A DNA stretch of 64,000 nt from Rusavskia elegans (taxonomy: Eukaryota; Ascomycota; Lecanoromycetes; Teloschistales; Teloschistaceae), in the NCBI GenBank assembly GCA_011316305.1, contig SAUG01000044.1, positions 372,001 to 436,000 on the forward strand, in the 5' to 3' direction. Both the position numbers and the translations under genes were made by a program. Shown here in pieces: positions 49,130-62,414 of this stretch (position 1 is its first letter; each line of letters begins with the position of its first letter). The notes under the pieces are model-generated. The model was not told the origin of the DNA. It saw only the letters and a list, made by a program, of their open reading frames with translations, and searched no databases.

Positions 49130-50093
49130 CATCTTTTTGGAAAGTTTCTATCAAAAATTATACTGAATTTGTATAAATATATATATATATATTTCAGTAT
49201 TTCAAAAGATTGTAACGATTATTATATTTTATATATAAAGAAATCTATATAATAAAAAATTTATAATTCGTTAAATAAAGTTTATAACGTAGTTAATTAC
49301 TTCTATTTTACTATTTTCTATTTTATTCGATTACGAATTTTTTACTATCTCTTTTTCGATTTTATAAATAATTATAATTATTCAATATTCTCGCCATAGC
49401 TATCTACTATATAGTGAAATAAATATCTATAGTTATCGTTTAGGCTAAAATTATTATATAATCTAAATTTTAATATTTAATTAAACTATTAAAATAATCT
49501 TTAGTCTAAAAATTTTAAATAGGATTACTAGCTAGTACGCTAGCTACTATTATTAGAAGTTTTATCCGGTCGATCAGAATAAAAACAGATAGAAAAATCG
49601 AATAGCGTATTTTAAAAATAGTAAAGAAAAGATATTATTTATAGTTAAAATAAATTAGTTTAGCTATAAAAATATAGTCGACGACTTGGAAAGTAGATAT
49701 AGTTATTATAGATAAAGTTACTACCGTTTGGTTTAGTTTATAACTATAGCTATTATCGGAATATATACGTATATAGAAGATTTTAGTAAATTGTAATATT
49801 TATAAAGATATAGTATTTTTGAATTTATATTACTAGTAAAAGAAAAACCATAACTACGAAATATATTTATCTGTAAAAATCTCTATATTAGTTAAATTAT
49901 CGATTGAAAATTATATTGTATTATTAAATAAATGAAAATTAAAATTTTAAAAAACTATTATTTACGTTAATTAAACTAGAATATAAAATTCACTACCGTA
50001 TATTCGATATTGGTATACTAACATTTAGTTTATTTATCGTACTATTAATTTACCGAATACTAAAACCAATATAAATTAACTAAATAAGAAATT
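49130..50093 (+). repeat. Repeat A, copy A7
   Basis: Collinear with A4: TATCAAAAATTATACTGAATTT and (TA)n on the left, the central region, and TTTACCGAATACTAAAACC and AATTAACTAA at the right. The flanking duplication is not clear. Heavily mutated. Confidence 0.75.
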
Positions 50094-50299
50094 AAAAGTA
50101 TTATTATATAAATAATAAAATCTGTTATATACGATTAAAATTAGATAATTAATACTTTTTAATATCAATTATCTCGATTCTAAAAAATATTTTACCATTA
50201 ATAATCTTTAAAAGAATCTTATATCAAATAAATATTAAATAATTAATTGAATTTCTAAAAAATATATTAATGGTTTTATTAGATATAATATATATATTT

Positions 50300-50690
50300 T
50301 CAATAGAAGATTTTTATTTGGAATTATATTGAAAATCTATATCTATATAAAAGTTTTATCAATATTATAAACGATAATAAATATTTTATTTTTTATATAA
50401 AGAAATTTTTATAACTAAAGATATTATCGTTAGTCAAAGTTTTCAATGTAATTAATTATTTCTATTTAACTATTGTCTTTTTTATTCGACTACTAATTCT
50501 GTATTTTATAAATATAATTTCGTTATTCGTAGTCTTTGGTGTATTTTTTTAGTTAATATAAATAAATATAAATATTTTGTAATTCCGCTATAGCTATCTA
50601 TCAAACTATAAAATATTTTTTTATCATTATCGCTTCGACTATATTTATTACACAAAATATATTTAAATTTTTTCAAAACACCAGAATTTT
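50300..50690 (+). repeat. Repeat A, copy A8, 5' part only
   Basis: Matches the 5' half of A7: TTTGGAATTATATTGAAAATC, then TTTATATAAAGAAATTTTTATAAC, then TCTATTTAACTATTGTC. Similarity ends near 50690. Because the 3' end is missing, this is a deletion remnant rather than a 5'-truncated insertion. Confidence 0.65.
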
Positions 50691-50769
50691 ATATAGAAAT
50701 AATATATAAAATATTACTATTTTATTATAACGAGGTCGTATATTGTTTAATAGAAAATCGATTATTAAA

Positions 50770-51120
50770 TCATCTTCTTATAACCAGCCTGCTACGGCTA
50801 GGTTGAAATAGTATAATTTAATCAATTAATCAATCAGTCAATCTCTGATTTACAATAAAAGATAGATATAGGTATAATATTTTTCGCTCACCTATTTTCT
50901 TCCAGTCACCTTTACCCATTTATCGAGCACCGACCCCGTCAACAATAGAGGATAATTCCACCTTGGCTGTTTCAATACCACAGGTTTTTATATACCTTTT
51001 ACAAGGCCTCCGTTCTACTATTATATAAAACATCGATCGGAGAGTAATTAAATAGGCTATACTTGTTTAGCTACGCCATATAGCTGTTTCCTTTTACAAG
51101 TAATATTTAGAGAATCTTTA
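50770..51120. other. Low-RIP segment, possible LTR fragment
   Basis: Base composition is close to ordinary and CA/TG are frequent. The left part contains AACCAGCCTGCTACGGCTAG, an inverted-repeat-like start seen in some LTRs, and repeated ATCAATTAATCAATCAGTCA. On the minus strand the phrase GGTATTGAAACAGCCAAGG at about 50970-50990 loosely resembles a primer-binding site. No second LTR or duplication was found, so the LTR reading is tentative and no gene is supported. Confidence 0.35.
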
Positions 51121-51221
51121 AACACTTTTTAGATATTTTATTCTAAATTTAATAAAAACTAACTTTTCCGACATTTTCGAAAAAACGTATTTAACAGTTA
51201 GATATTTCCGGTACGTATTTA

Positions 51222-52061
51222 CTAGATAGATAGCTTCCGTCCGAATTCTTGAAATCTCCGAATCTCATCGTACGCATTTTCATCGTCTTCGTCTTCGAAG
51301 ATTGCTATAGTATATATGAGACCAATCTCTGAATAACTATAGCAAATGGATCGGATCTATTCAAATTCTATTTATTTATCGGTCTTTATATCCTGTATCG
51401 AATGATATAGATCTTTATATTCTGCTTGGAATTTTTTATATTTATTATCTAATAGTCAATATTGCGTTTATACGTATTATAGAAGTTTCTCCGATACTAT
51501 TATCTATTCCCTGAACTTTTAGTTTTTAAACTCTATTTTTCGAATACGGCTAACCTAAAGCGAAAAGCTAGTATTAATTTCTACGACGTTATCTGTAAAT
51601 ATAGTTATCTAAAACTATTCGCGTCCGATAGCGTACCGTCGCTAGTATATATCTAGCCTATCAGTACGCTTTTAGAATAAATCATTTTAAGCTTTAGCCT
51701 TTTCGAATATATACTTGATATCCGCGCGCGTACGGTTTTCTTATACCGCTAATCTATAGGCGAAGATTCTTCTTTCTTTATTAAGTTTTTTTTGATGTTC
51801 GTTCTCGCTGACACGGCGGCGAGTTAAAGAGACTATAGTAGGATAGTAGCCAGATCGAATCTATAGCTCGATTAATCGGACTATATAAATCTGAAGCAGT
51901 TTTAGACTATTTACTTTATAGCTTCGATCTTGTTTTAATAGACTGATTGTAGTGTAGAAAGAGCCGCGGAAGTCGTAGAAGCGATAATTAGTGGTTTTAT
52001 CGACGGTATCAAGACTTTAGATCGACAATAGAATGCTTTTCTATATCGATAAAGAATTGGA
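51222..52061 (-). pseudogene. Possible gene relic, charged coiled-coil-like protein
   Basis: A single minus-strand frame of about 280 codons, broken by TAA/TAG and one TGA. Parts look protein-like: ENEHQKKLNKERRIFAYRLA and NRTRADIKYIFEKAKA near 51800-51690, a Lys/Glu/Gln-rich stretch near 51400, and IFEDEDDENAYDE near 51290. The pattern of charged residues with spaced hydrophobics suggests a coiled coil. I recognise no family. Because TGA is rare in RIP-mutated DNA, persistence of one frame is weak evidence; the composition of the translated blocks is the main support. The upstream end may extend no further than 52061 because TGA follows. Confidence 0.38.
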
Positions 52062-52088
52062 TCAATATATCAAGGCTGATTATTATAT

Positions 52089-53372
52089 ATAGGGGGAATT
52101 AGTACAGGCGAGAGATTCAAAAAATTAGTTACTATTAGAAAAAAGCGGCGAATTAAAAAAGGTTGGCACTAGTATATAAAGCAAGATTGGTATATAGAAA
52201 AAAAGTTACCACCGGAAAATTACGATAAAGAAAGTAGAAAGGTTGATACTTTATAGCAGGTTGGCAACTATAGCAGATATCTTAGACTTTTCTACCGAAT
52301 TACGGAATCCGAACTACCGCTATTTCTTTTCGTCTGGTATATATCGTATTTATCTAAAGATTATTTAATTAAACTTTAATCTGGTTATAGATTACTAAAT
52401 TTTTATAGATACGTCGATAAGTTTTTATACTAGAGAGTTTTCTCTTTTATAAAATCTACTATCTAGCTAACGGTTACTAACGTATTTCTAAACGACTAAA
52501 ATTTTTCGAAATTAACTAAACGGAAATAATAATATATAAAATTAGAAATCGCTAATATTCCGCTATAATCGAAAAGTTTTTAGAAGACTAGATATTTAAT
52601 TCAATATTTAATTCCATCTAGAGCTATACGCTGGTTCCTAAAAAAATCAATATTATCGTCTATAAATTTTTTTATATTTAAACGTTATCGTTTTACTAAA
52701 ACGGATAGATTTTAGATAAATATATAGATTATAGTTTCATTACGATTTTTTTAATCTTTTTTCTATACGCTATAGATACTAGCTAGAAAGATCTAATTTA
52801 GGCTTTTTCGAAATCTTACTTCTAGAAACTTTCTAGTTATTTATAGATTAAATACCCGAAGGTTTTTAACCGATAGTAAAAGCCTATAAATAGTTCTAAT
52901 CTATAAATCCGAAATTGAATCTTTATTTAAGAAATCTTTAATTTCCGTCGAACTAAAATTAAAAGCGTTAGTTAAAGCTAATATAGATAGATAGCAGCCT
53001 TCGACGAATTAGCGGAGATTATAGAAAGCTTTAACCGTTTTAACTCGATATAGCTCTAGTCTGGCACTAGGAATACGAGATATGGTTTCAAGCGCTTCCA
53101 AGACAGTATTATAGCTGCAATCCATCGTATAGATAAGAGATCTAGAATCCCTGCTAACAAAAGTTAAGAGGAGGCTGCGTGGATACTAGCGTTGCCTATA
53201 ATCCTTTGAGCTAAAGAAGCCTGCAGCCGCTACTAGGGCCGCAGATTATCTTGTATAGATCTAAGACCGTTGCTTGTATTTACCCGGGAGAAACAAGACG
53301 GTTAATTTCGCTCGAAGCCAGTATAATTACTTAGGATATCTCGATATTTAATAGCTGCTCGAAATTGCCTGA
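52089..53372 (+). pseudogene. Possible gene relic, head to head with the previous one
   Basis: One plus-strand frame of about 427 codons from an ATA (possibly a mutated ATG) to a TGA at 53370-53372, with only TAA/TAG interruptions. Protein-like blocks: KKLPPENYDKES near 52200, RITESELPLFLFVW near 52300, and LESLLTKVKRRLRGYQR and KKPAAATRAADYL in the less mutated part at 53150-53260. A competing open frame overlaps 53000-53560, so the true frame there is uncertain. Family not recognised. It starts within 30 bp of the end of the minus-strand relic, which would be a shared divergent promoter if both are real. Confidence 0.33.
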
Positions 53373-53572
53373 ATCGTTTTACGTTATATAATAGGTACTC
53401 TGTTAGCGCTTGTCCTACTAATCAGTACTCCTCGGTCGAACTCGTTATCCAGCTAAAAACCCGGTATAAAGAAGTTATTCGTCCGATACGCCGTACTGCT
53501 ATTTATCAAGCTGTTTTTCGATATTCTACTCGCCTTAAATGCATTGGATACTTTTCAGGCGGTTAGCTACCG

Positions 53573-54711
53573 TAAGTTTCTGGAATAGAAAAATTGCTGA
53601 AAATATCTTAAAATCTTTTAGCGTACAGCAGAATATCAAGTCTATATTACGTATATTCTATATACTGCCGGGTTCTACCAGTCGATAGCTAGTGAATTGC
53701 TGTTATTTATACTCGTTATATCTTGACGGAAATAGAAGATAGGTCTATATTTTAAAAAGCTATTATTAGTCCGATTAATAGATAACCCTATAGTATAGAT
53801 AGAGCGTTATACTAATCGAATTAGTATAGTCTAATATAATTATAATAACGGGCCAGTTTTTAGTACTTTCCAGATCTAACGAGGACGCGATTAATAGACG
53901 GCGATAGTCGATAGTTTATAGGACGGCTATATAAGTAGAACTCTTATTATATAATAGGATATTCGAGGCTTTTTATTAGTAATTAAATACTATCTATATC
54001 GGTTGCTTGATAATTTGCTTGTAGAGAACCCAGCAGAGTGAACGGGATTTTATTCCCCTATTTTCAGTTACAAGCATGCAATCGGATCGAAGGCTAGGAT
54101 ACTTTATCCGTATTAGCGATCGGCCGATCGAGCGCTACTATATATAGATAATAGTTGAATCTAAATCCCTTTTATAATTTTTTAACTATAATAAAGCCGG
54201 TATACTGCTTTTATTAACTTTAGATAGAATAGTTTAATTTATATCCGCTAGGGTAGTAGCGATATTTAGTACGTCTGTCTAATAGCTTCTTTAATCGTTT
54301 AATTTAATATAATTCTTTAATCGTTTAGATTAAATATTATAATTTATAGGAAGGACGGTAGCCTATTTAATAACGTTATATAGTATTTATTTACCGCTTA
54401 AAAATAGAATTTATAGATAGTCGATATAATATTTAATCTTTAAAATCTATTCTATTCGCTAATAGAAAACTAGTATTTATCTCGGCGAAAATAAATTTCA
54501 TTTAAAAAAAGCAATATTAGTAAAAAGACCGAAAATATTATATTTTAACAAACTCTTTTATTAAATCTATTATATAATTAAAGTTTTGAATTAATAATAA
54601 AATATCGCGAGAAAAATCGATATAAAAAAAGTATATTATTTTTACCGCCGGCTAAAAAAATAGTTATCAATATAGATTTTTATTTTAGATATAAATTAGC
54701 GATTATCTAAA
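53573..54711. other. Degraded DNA, no gene or repeat recognised
   Basis: The segment at about 53990-54140 keeps CA/TG and ordinary composition but yields no convincing frame. The rest is RIP-type AT-rich sequence without recognised repeats. It ends where the LTR fragment begins. Confidence 0.5.
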
Positions 54712-55015
54712 TATAACGTCTCTGTATATTAGAAAGCGTTACGTTCGAATCTAGCTACAGCCGTAGATATAGTCCGAGCCATTAAATAGTAATATAGTTC
54801 TAATATAGATTATTATAACTAGTTCTATATAGCTATAAAGGTAAGATTATTATATTACGAAGCGTGTTCGTTATATAGATAACTATAAAATAGGAATAGA
54901 GTAGTATCTACAATTGATATTAATAACTAATTGAAAAAGCTATCTAATAGATATAAAAAGAGTTATATTTAATAAAAGGGCCGATATATCCGATAGAACT
55001 AATCTACAAAATAAT
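54712..55015 (-). repeat. Fragment of the 416-bp LTR family
   Basis: Reverse orientation: TATAACGTCTCTG (for TGTAACGTTCTTG), then GCGTTACGTTCGAATCTAGC, then AGCCGTAGATATAGTCCGAGC, matching the 3' two thirds of the solo LTR at 39875-40290. Similarity fades near 55015, so the 5' part is missing. No duplication can be assigned. Confidence 0.7.
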
Positions 55016-57184
55016 AGATAGATCAATTAGAAAAAGTAAAAATAAAAATATAAAAAATAATTTAAAATAATAAATAGAAAAGAGAAAATACTACTACTAA
55101 GTCTATAGAATCTATAAATACTATTATTACTTTTTTAGGTCTGCTAGTATAGAAATAAATATCTATATCTATATTATTACTATAGAGTTAGATCCATCTA
55201 TCTTTTTTTTAGTATTATTATAATAAATTATACGGAAATACTATCAGATTTCCTAAATAGATATATTATCTTTTTTTAAAAAACTAGATATAGTCTTTAA
55301 AAATTTCGATAGTAAATTCTACTAGTAGTCCGAGATAGAAATAACTCGCAGTTTATTCTATTTATTTCTCGATAGATTATTAATTCTTTCGAATAAGCTA
55401 GTGATTTTAATAGTTAATAATTTCGAGATTTTTAGAAATACCGCTACCCGTTCTAATAGAATGAATCGATATTTTAAATTTATACTAGCAATAAAAGCGA
55501 TGGTAAAGAAATTTTTTATATAATTTATACGTATAAAGTATTTATAAAAGAAGAATACGCAGGAATAGATCTATTTTTAGAAATTAGCAAAAGAATTTAA
55601 CAAGCGATTGGATAACGGTTAGTATTCCTCGATTCGAATTGCCGGTTTCTTAACTATATATCGAAATTCTAATATAGCTTTTCGCTATATAGAGGGTTTA
55701 ACTTATCCGAAAATATAAAACTAGAGGCCCGGAAAATTTTTTATATAATATACTAATCGAAGAGTAAATAGAAATTAATTTTAGATAGTATCCCGAAAAA
55801 AACAGTTGATAGTTTATCTTTAAAGTGGAAAATATATACCTATATATCCTTTATCGTTGAACGCAGGCTTGTAATATTTTATTGTAAAATAGTATTTCAT
55901 ATAGATTTCGCTTCGTAGAAGAGACTATTGTGGCTACAATAAACTAAATACTAGATGATACCGGACTATAATAGACGTCTTCCGCTCTCGATTGTACCGA
56001 AATCCCAGCTTTAGAATAGAGATTGAAGGTTTTCTTTAGACCGATCTGACGTCCGTAAAAAGATCAGTATTCAGACGAACCTCGTAATATATACTGTATT
56101 ATCCTCTCCTTCCTCTAAAGTCCAAACCTATTAAATAAAGCGATCGATTGTACCGGTATATAGGCTGAATAGATAGTGATTGTTCGTCTATTGTATCTAA
56201 TCAATACTAAAATAGAGTTTCCACCCGTTCAGAAAGTCGTACAAATCGCCTGAATCGTAACGATGGCGGAAGTTGTTTATTAGACGGTATCCGTTGTCTT
56301 GCTAGTTGCTGCAGCTACGATAACCGTTAGAGTAGATTAGTCCCGTCTTGCTGCAAAGTATTTACGAATACAAGAGTTTTAAACTCGCTGGATTATTTTA
56401 AATAATCTTTTTTTTTATAATTATATCTTTTGATTTTGAATCTCTATAATTTTATATTTAAAACTACTAAAATCTACTATATTTTGAAATATCGTTCTAG
56501 AAAAATAGTTAAAGTTTTCTATAATAGCGAATTTCGATAATATCGCGAAATACGTCCGCTATTATAATATTAAATCCAAACTTCCACTATAATATATCGC
56601 CGGAGATGATTTTAAATCTATAAAAAATTCTATTAACGTCTAGTCGATATTTAAATGAATATTTGAATATATCATTTTAATCGTTTCGATAATATTAATT
56701 GGTTATCGAATTTCTAGTTTATCGAAGACGTCGTTAATTATATTCTATATTACGACAACTAGCGAGCTATTCTTGTCGGTTAATACTAGTTTATACGAAT
56801 TAGAAAACGTTATTTAAAATTTTATTTAATTATCTAACGTTTTTTTAATATTTATAAAAAGATTACGAATTATATATAGATATTAGAAAAATATATCGGC
56901 AGATTTTAGATAAAAATTTAAAGAGAAAATATAATATCTAATAATATATAGAATATAGATAAAACATGTTTTTTAATTAACTATATACGTTTCGATATAG
57001 TCAATATATTCGATAGATATAAAAACCAAAAATAATATTATCGCGAATTATATAATCGCGTCTATTAAATTCCGATAGAAGTAATTAAATTAATAGTAAA
57101 TCTTTTCTCATTTACTAATATTAGAAATCTAATATACTATTTCTCTTTTTAATATTTCAAAAGTCTAGTATATTAAATATAAAT
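55016..57184. other. Degraded DNA with a less mutated patch at 55900-56390
   Basis: The patch has many CA/TG dinucleotides and two overlapping plus-strand frames open for 50 or more codons at 56220-56400, but neither can be preferred and no motif is recognised. The rest is AT-rich and shows no element I can name. The segment ends at the start of SINE C4. Confidence 0.4.
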
Positions 57185-57445
57185 GGCCTGAATGGCGCAG
57201 TGGCAACGCTGCGTGATCTGGCGGCCTAACGGATCCAGCGTTCCACCTCGGAGTTAACGGAGTTAATCCGGCGGATCGGGGGTTCGAATCCTTCGAAGGT
57301 CAACTAATATTTAAATTTTTTCTATCGACCAAGTCGATTTTATACAGAGTTTTTATATAGAGGGATTATATAGTAGATTGTCTCGGCCTAGTCGTTTTTA
57401 ACCGAAGTAAATTAAATTAATTAAAGTTAAATAGATTTAATTTTT
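57185..57445 (+). mobile_element. tRNA-derived SINE, copy C4 (3'-shortened)
   Basis: It has the clearest polymerase III promoter of the family: A-box TGGCGCAGTGG at 57193-57203 and B-box GGTTCGAATCC at 57281-57291. The body follows C3 to about AAGTTAAATAGATT, after which the last 150 bp of the family are missing. Little RIP damage in the head. Confidence 0.85.
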
Positions 57446-58067
57446 ATATTATTTTAAAACTTTTTATATTAGATATTTATTAGAGTATTCAATTATTTAT
57501 ATCAATAATTTATTTTATATAAATCGAATTACGTTGCCGCTATTATAAAGGTGATTATAATAGCGATAGTAAATTAATCCACCTAGAATATTCTATAGCT
57601 CTATAAAAATTTCGTAATATAACGATTTTTAAAAATACGTTTAAAAATTTATAGCACCGTATTAATATCTATTTCTTTCACTTTAAAACTTTACTAGCGG
57701 TTTTACGAATTGTATAAACTAAATGTTTTTTTAATTAAATAACTATAGTTGCGAAGAGATGAATAAAATCAGAAACTTGTAAATAATTTTTCGATTTCGT
57801 TATCAATAAAACGAGAGAATAATATTAATAGTTTCTACTACGCGCTAAAAGCCGTCCGTAGTCTATAGTCGTCCGGACTATCTAGAACCTTTATCTAGAT
57901 TACTAGCGAATAGTTAAAATTTTCGATATTATTTTCTATAGAGTTTTTTATTTTCTATTTCGCGAATTAGCTATTTAAAAAATACGGTTTACGTAAATTT
58001 ACCTATATATTATCTCTATTAAATATTATTTAGATAATCGTTTATTATTTTAACTGATCGTATCAAT
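57446..58067. other. AT-rich spacer, no gene seen
   Basis: No element or frame was recognised. A GC-richer phrase near 57840-57900 (GCCGTCCG, CGTCCGGAC) has no match elsewhere in the window. Confidence 0.5.
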
Positions 58068-59859
58068 TAAACTGGCTAGTTCGGATCGGATTTCTATCGA
58101 ACTTTCGGATATCCGATCCGATTTTAGTAATCCGATCCGGATTCGACCTACTAAACGGTTAGATCGAGTTATAGATTATAATTTAATTTTCGGATCGGAA
58201 TATAGATTTTGATTTAATAATCCGATCCGAAAACCAGATTCGATCTAATTTGTAATTATATATAATAGTAGAGTATTAAAGTAACTATATATTATATAAA
58301 ATAGTAATATATTATATTTATTACTAGTTTATATTTCAATATTCTATAAATAGTAATAAAGATACCGGGATTTTATTAATATTATTATATTTTTTAAAAT
58401 AACTCTATAGATTTATATCTTTATTCTATAACTTTTAATCTTTTAGAATTTATTATTAACTAGCTCCTATTATATTTCCGGCTTTATTTCTAGATTCTAT
58501 ATTAAATCTTTTTAAAGACCAGACGTTTTTCTACTAAATAGTAATATATTTAGTATAGATGACGACTAGTGAATAATCTAAAAAAAATAAACATCATTAG
58601 ATATATATAGTATTTAAATAAAATAATAAATATTTATTTAATAAAGAAAATAATTATATATTTTTCTTCTATATCTTACAGAATTACTAACAATATATTT
58701 TATATTCAATTAATTCTTTTATATATATTTATAGTAGCGATATCGGTAAAGATTTCACGATATAGTCTAGCGAAAGTTATTTTAGGAATAAAATTTTCGA
58801 AAAGTAATAGTTCAAGGCTTTTATTTATATTTGTTTCGATAGGTTATTAGCTAGACCAATTAGAATATATTACCTTAGAGTATTACCGGTACTATAGCGT
58901 TATAAAATAAAATTCTTATTTTTTTTACTTTTTCCGGGTCTATTTCTTCGAGTTTTATTTACGTTTTTATAGAATAGAATAAATTTTTAATAATTTCAAA
59001 TAGTTTTAGCGTTATTATATAATTAATGATCTATATTTTAATATATTACCTCTTTCTAGATTTTTATATACTATATTTCAAGATAGGTCAAATAAAAAAA
59101 CTAAAAATAAATGATAGAGTGAAAGAATATATGGTATAGTATATAGAATACTACTATTTTATTATAATAGTTAGTTATTAAAAAATAGAAAATTTGAAAT
59201 GAAAAAAGATTATCTATATAATTATCGGTTATATTTCGGCTAGACGATTAGAGTATTATATAACTCTATATATTTCTATATACTTTTCGTATTATCTGCT
59301 ATAACAATATATAGAATCTTTAGATGTATCTATAGCTACTAATTATATTAGCTTTTTAAATTATTGAATTTACTATCTACTATATTTAAATAAGAACTAC
59401 TATCGATTAAATTTAAATTTGTTATAAACTATTAATATAGTAAGAAATAGATCTATACGAAATATAAATTCTATAAACAATAGAGTATAAACTATATTCT
59501 AATATAAATGCAAGTTTAATCTTGTTGGCTATAGAGACGAGGGCTATATTAGAATAGAATATAAAAGATTAGAAAATAAATTAGAGAATTAAAAAAAGAA
59601 TCTATAGTAATATATTAAATAAATATTTAATGTATTAAGTATAAACCTATATATAATATTATATCATAACAACAATATTATACTAAAATCTTCATAGAAA
59701 ATATAGAAAAAACGAACTATTAAATAAATAAAATAGAAAAAAAGCGAGGTAATATATTAGAATAGTATTTCGAATATAAATACAATTATCTAATATAGAA
59801 ATATTCTTTTTAATATATTATCTAGTCTAATATTACTATTAACCGTCTAAATCAAGTAA

Positions 59860-60290
59860 TTTTAATAAAATATATAGTTTTAATTATTCATTTTATTTAA
59901 TAACGAATAATCTATTAAACCGACTTCTAAAAACTTTAGTCTACTAGAATTCTAGTTTCTCTACGAAATAAAATAGTATTTACAATAAAAACTAGTTATA
60001 GTAGAGATATAGCTAATAAATATATTAAATCTTTCTATAGGAAAGAAAATAAAAAAAGCAATAATATTATTAGAATTAATAAAAAGAAATAGATAATAGA
60101 GAGATATTTTTGTATATAGAATAATATTAAATTTAATAATAATACAAGTTTAGCTAGAAATATTAATTTTAATAGTTAGGATAGAAATATAAAAGAAGAA
60201 ACGGAAGCGGATAATAAAAAAAATATATAAAAAATAAAAATAAAAATATAAAAGAAAGTTTTAAACTATCTAAATAGTTATATAAACCGA
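59860..60290 (+). pseudogene. Accessory coding relic of the hAT family
   Basis: The plus-strand reading contains NKYIKSFYRKENKKSNNIIR, closely matching the minus-strand relic at 11160-12420 of the complete hAT, then a Lys/Asn/Ile-rich tail. Gln positions are stops. Finding the same protein-like sequence in two independently mutated copies supports a real second gene in the element, convergent with the transposase. Confidence 0.6.
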
Positions 60291-60822
60291 GAAATAATAG
60301 TCTAGAAAGAATATATTATATATATATATTACTATATTAATACTAAGTAAAAACTATACTAGATTTATCTATCTAATATATTTTTAAAATTCTTTATAAA
60401 TAGATTTCTTTCTAGAAAAATAGCGTAATTCTCTATTTCTATCCGATTAAAAATATTCTATAGCTTTTCTAATACTTCTTCGGAATCAAAATCTATGGTA
60501 TAGTTATAGTATTTAATTATTATCGTCTATTCTATATACTATAGAGTTATTGAGATTCGATTCTACTGATAAATTCTTCTACTAAAACTAAAAGTTCGTT
60601 TAATTCCGATCGAGAATATCAAATAGAAAAGAATATTATAAACTCTATTTACTAATTTTAGAAAATTCGAAATACTATTTTTCTAAAATATCCAATTTAA
60701 ATTATCTTCGGAAACAGATACTCGAAAACGCTAGAACTATCGAAAAAATTATTTAAAGTAATTATAGCAAGCTATTAACCAGTTAGTAGTTTTTATATAT
60801 AATACTATTATATTTATTTATA

Positions 60823-61244
60823 CGATTCAATCATTCGGATTTTTGATTGTCGTTTACGAATTAATACTAGAAGTATTATTCGATTAGATTATATAATTAT
60901 TTGATATTCAAATATTTTACCGCGAACTCGAATTTAGAACTTTCGAAAGAGCTAGATCTAGACTAAAACCTAGAGGGAAATCGTAATCTATTTAACTTTA
61001 ATTTATCTAATTTACTTCGATTAGAACCGGCTAGACCGGAACGATTTACTAAATTAACTCTTTATATATTAACTTTATATAAAAATCGACTTAGTCAATC
61101 AGAAAGAACTTAAATATTAGATTAGTCTTCGAGGGATTCGAATTTCCGACCCGCCGGATTTGATTCCGTTAATTTCGAAAAGCGCTGGAACTGAATCTAT
61201 TAGACCTCCAGGTCACGCAGCGTTGCCACTGCGCCATCCAGGCC
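60823..61244 (-). mobile_element. tRNA-derived SINE, copy C5
   Basis: Minus-strand head GGCCTGGATGGCGCAGTGG, followed by GCAACGCTGCGTGACCTGG, a mutated B-box ATTCGAATCC, and the complete body to CCGAATGATTGAATCGTATA. Inserted in the hAT copy at 58068; the host sequence continues across it. Flanks around ATTATTATAT suggest a mutated duplication of about 13 bp. Confidence 0.85.
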
Positions 61245-62414
61245 ATTATTATTATATATTATCTTATTTTCCTTTCTATAGCGGGTTTTATATTTTTTTT
61301 TCAATTTATTCCGATATTTATCTATTTATTCCGAATATTTTTCTATATTTTTCTTCTATTTAATAGTATTCTAGTTTCGATAAAAATTGATTTTTACTAT
61401 AGATTTTAAAATATTCGTAAATTTCTATATCAGTTTTCTTTTATTTTTAATACGAAAATAATTTTTAGTAAATATAATAAAAGTCTTTTCGTAAACTATT
61501 AGTACTATCGCCAGTTTTTATAACTTCCTATGTTTTTTTGTAAAGGAAATATAAAATATACTATAAAGTCGATATATTGAATAAATTCTAATATCTATAG
61601 TTAGCGAAACATTAAAAGTATATTTATGGAACGGCTATAGTATACTATCCATAAATAAAAAAACTACTATTTTTCTATATTAAAAATAAATCTTTATATT
61701 TATAGATCTCGCGAATTCTTTTTAAAAGGTTTGTTAATAATTTAACTAAATTGTTATATTCTATTAATTATATAATAGATATCATTCTACCGAATATAAA
61801 TATTTTAAATAAAACTTCTAGTATAGAAATTAGAGTCGATTCTATTTTTAGACTAGCTATTTCGATACGGGTTTCTATTAGTATTTCGAGAATCCGACCC
61901 GAATTTTAATAAATCGGTTTAACCCGATCTACTAAACGGTTCGAGTCAATTTCGAATATTTATATCGAAATTTAAATAAAATTATAAAATAGATACTAAT
62001 AGGAATCTGATCCGATTTAATTTATAATTATATTAAATTGTCGAATATAATAGTTTTTATAAACGATTATTATTAAAAATATATTATTTAAATTATAATA
62101 AATATTTAAAATAGTAAAAAACGTTAATATATTTCATATAATATAAGCTAGTATATTAGCTATAATCTAGTTTATTTCTTTTTAGAAAATTTCTAGACTA
62201 TATTTTTTTTCTCGGATCTTATAACTATATAAAATTCGATTATTAATTCGTTTATTATTTTCTAGCTAAATTTCTAAATACATTATAAAATTTTTAATAA
62301 ATTAAAAGTTTTTACTTTAAAAAGTAACTCGATTAATATAAATTACTATTGGATTAATATTTAAATAATATAAATATAAATGTATATATATAGTAATTTA
62401 TTAAAGTAATATAT

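Larger units (their letters stand above)
58068..61848 (-). mobile_element. hAT copy with transposase remains, minus orientation
   Basis: It starts TAAACTGGCTAGTTCGG, a mutated terminal repeat, and runs backward through the family: 3' third (58080-59150), accessory frame (59860-60280, here on plus), then the transposase C-terminal region to about 60800 and, after an inserted SINE, on to 61848, which matches 9950-10610 of the complete copy. At 61849 another hAT copy begins, inserted into this one. The remainder lies beyond the window. Unlike the copies at 26625 and 44906 it retained the transposase. Confidence 0.82.

Noticed and set aside
53063..53566. Second plus-strand frame overlapping the relic at 52089-53372
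   Set aside because: It is also long without TGA, but begins in the middle of the longer frame and has no start context. In RIP-mutated DNA lacking TGA such openness is expected by chance. Kept only as an alternative reading.
61160..61363. Plus-strand 67-codon frame
   Set aside because: It crosses the junction between SINE C5 and the hAT host, so it joins two unrelated elements by chance.
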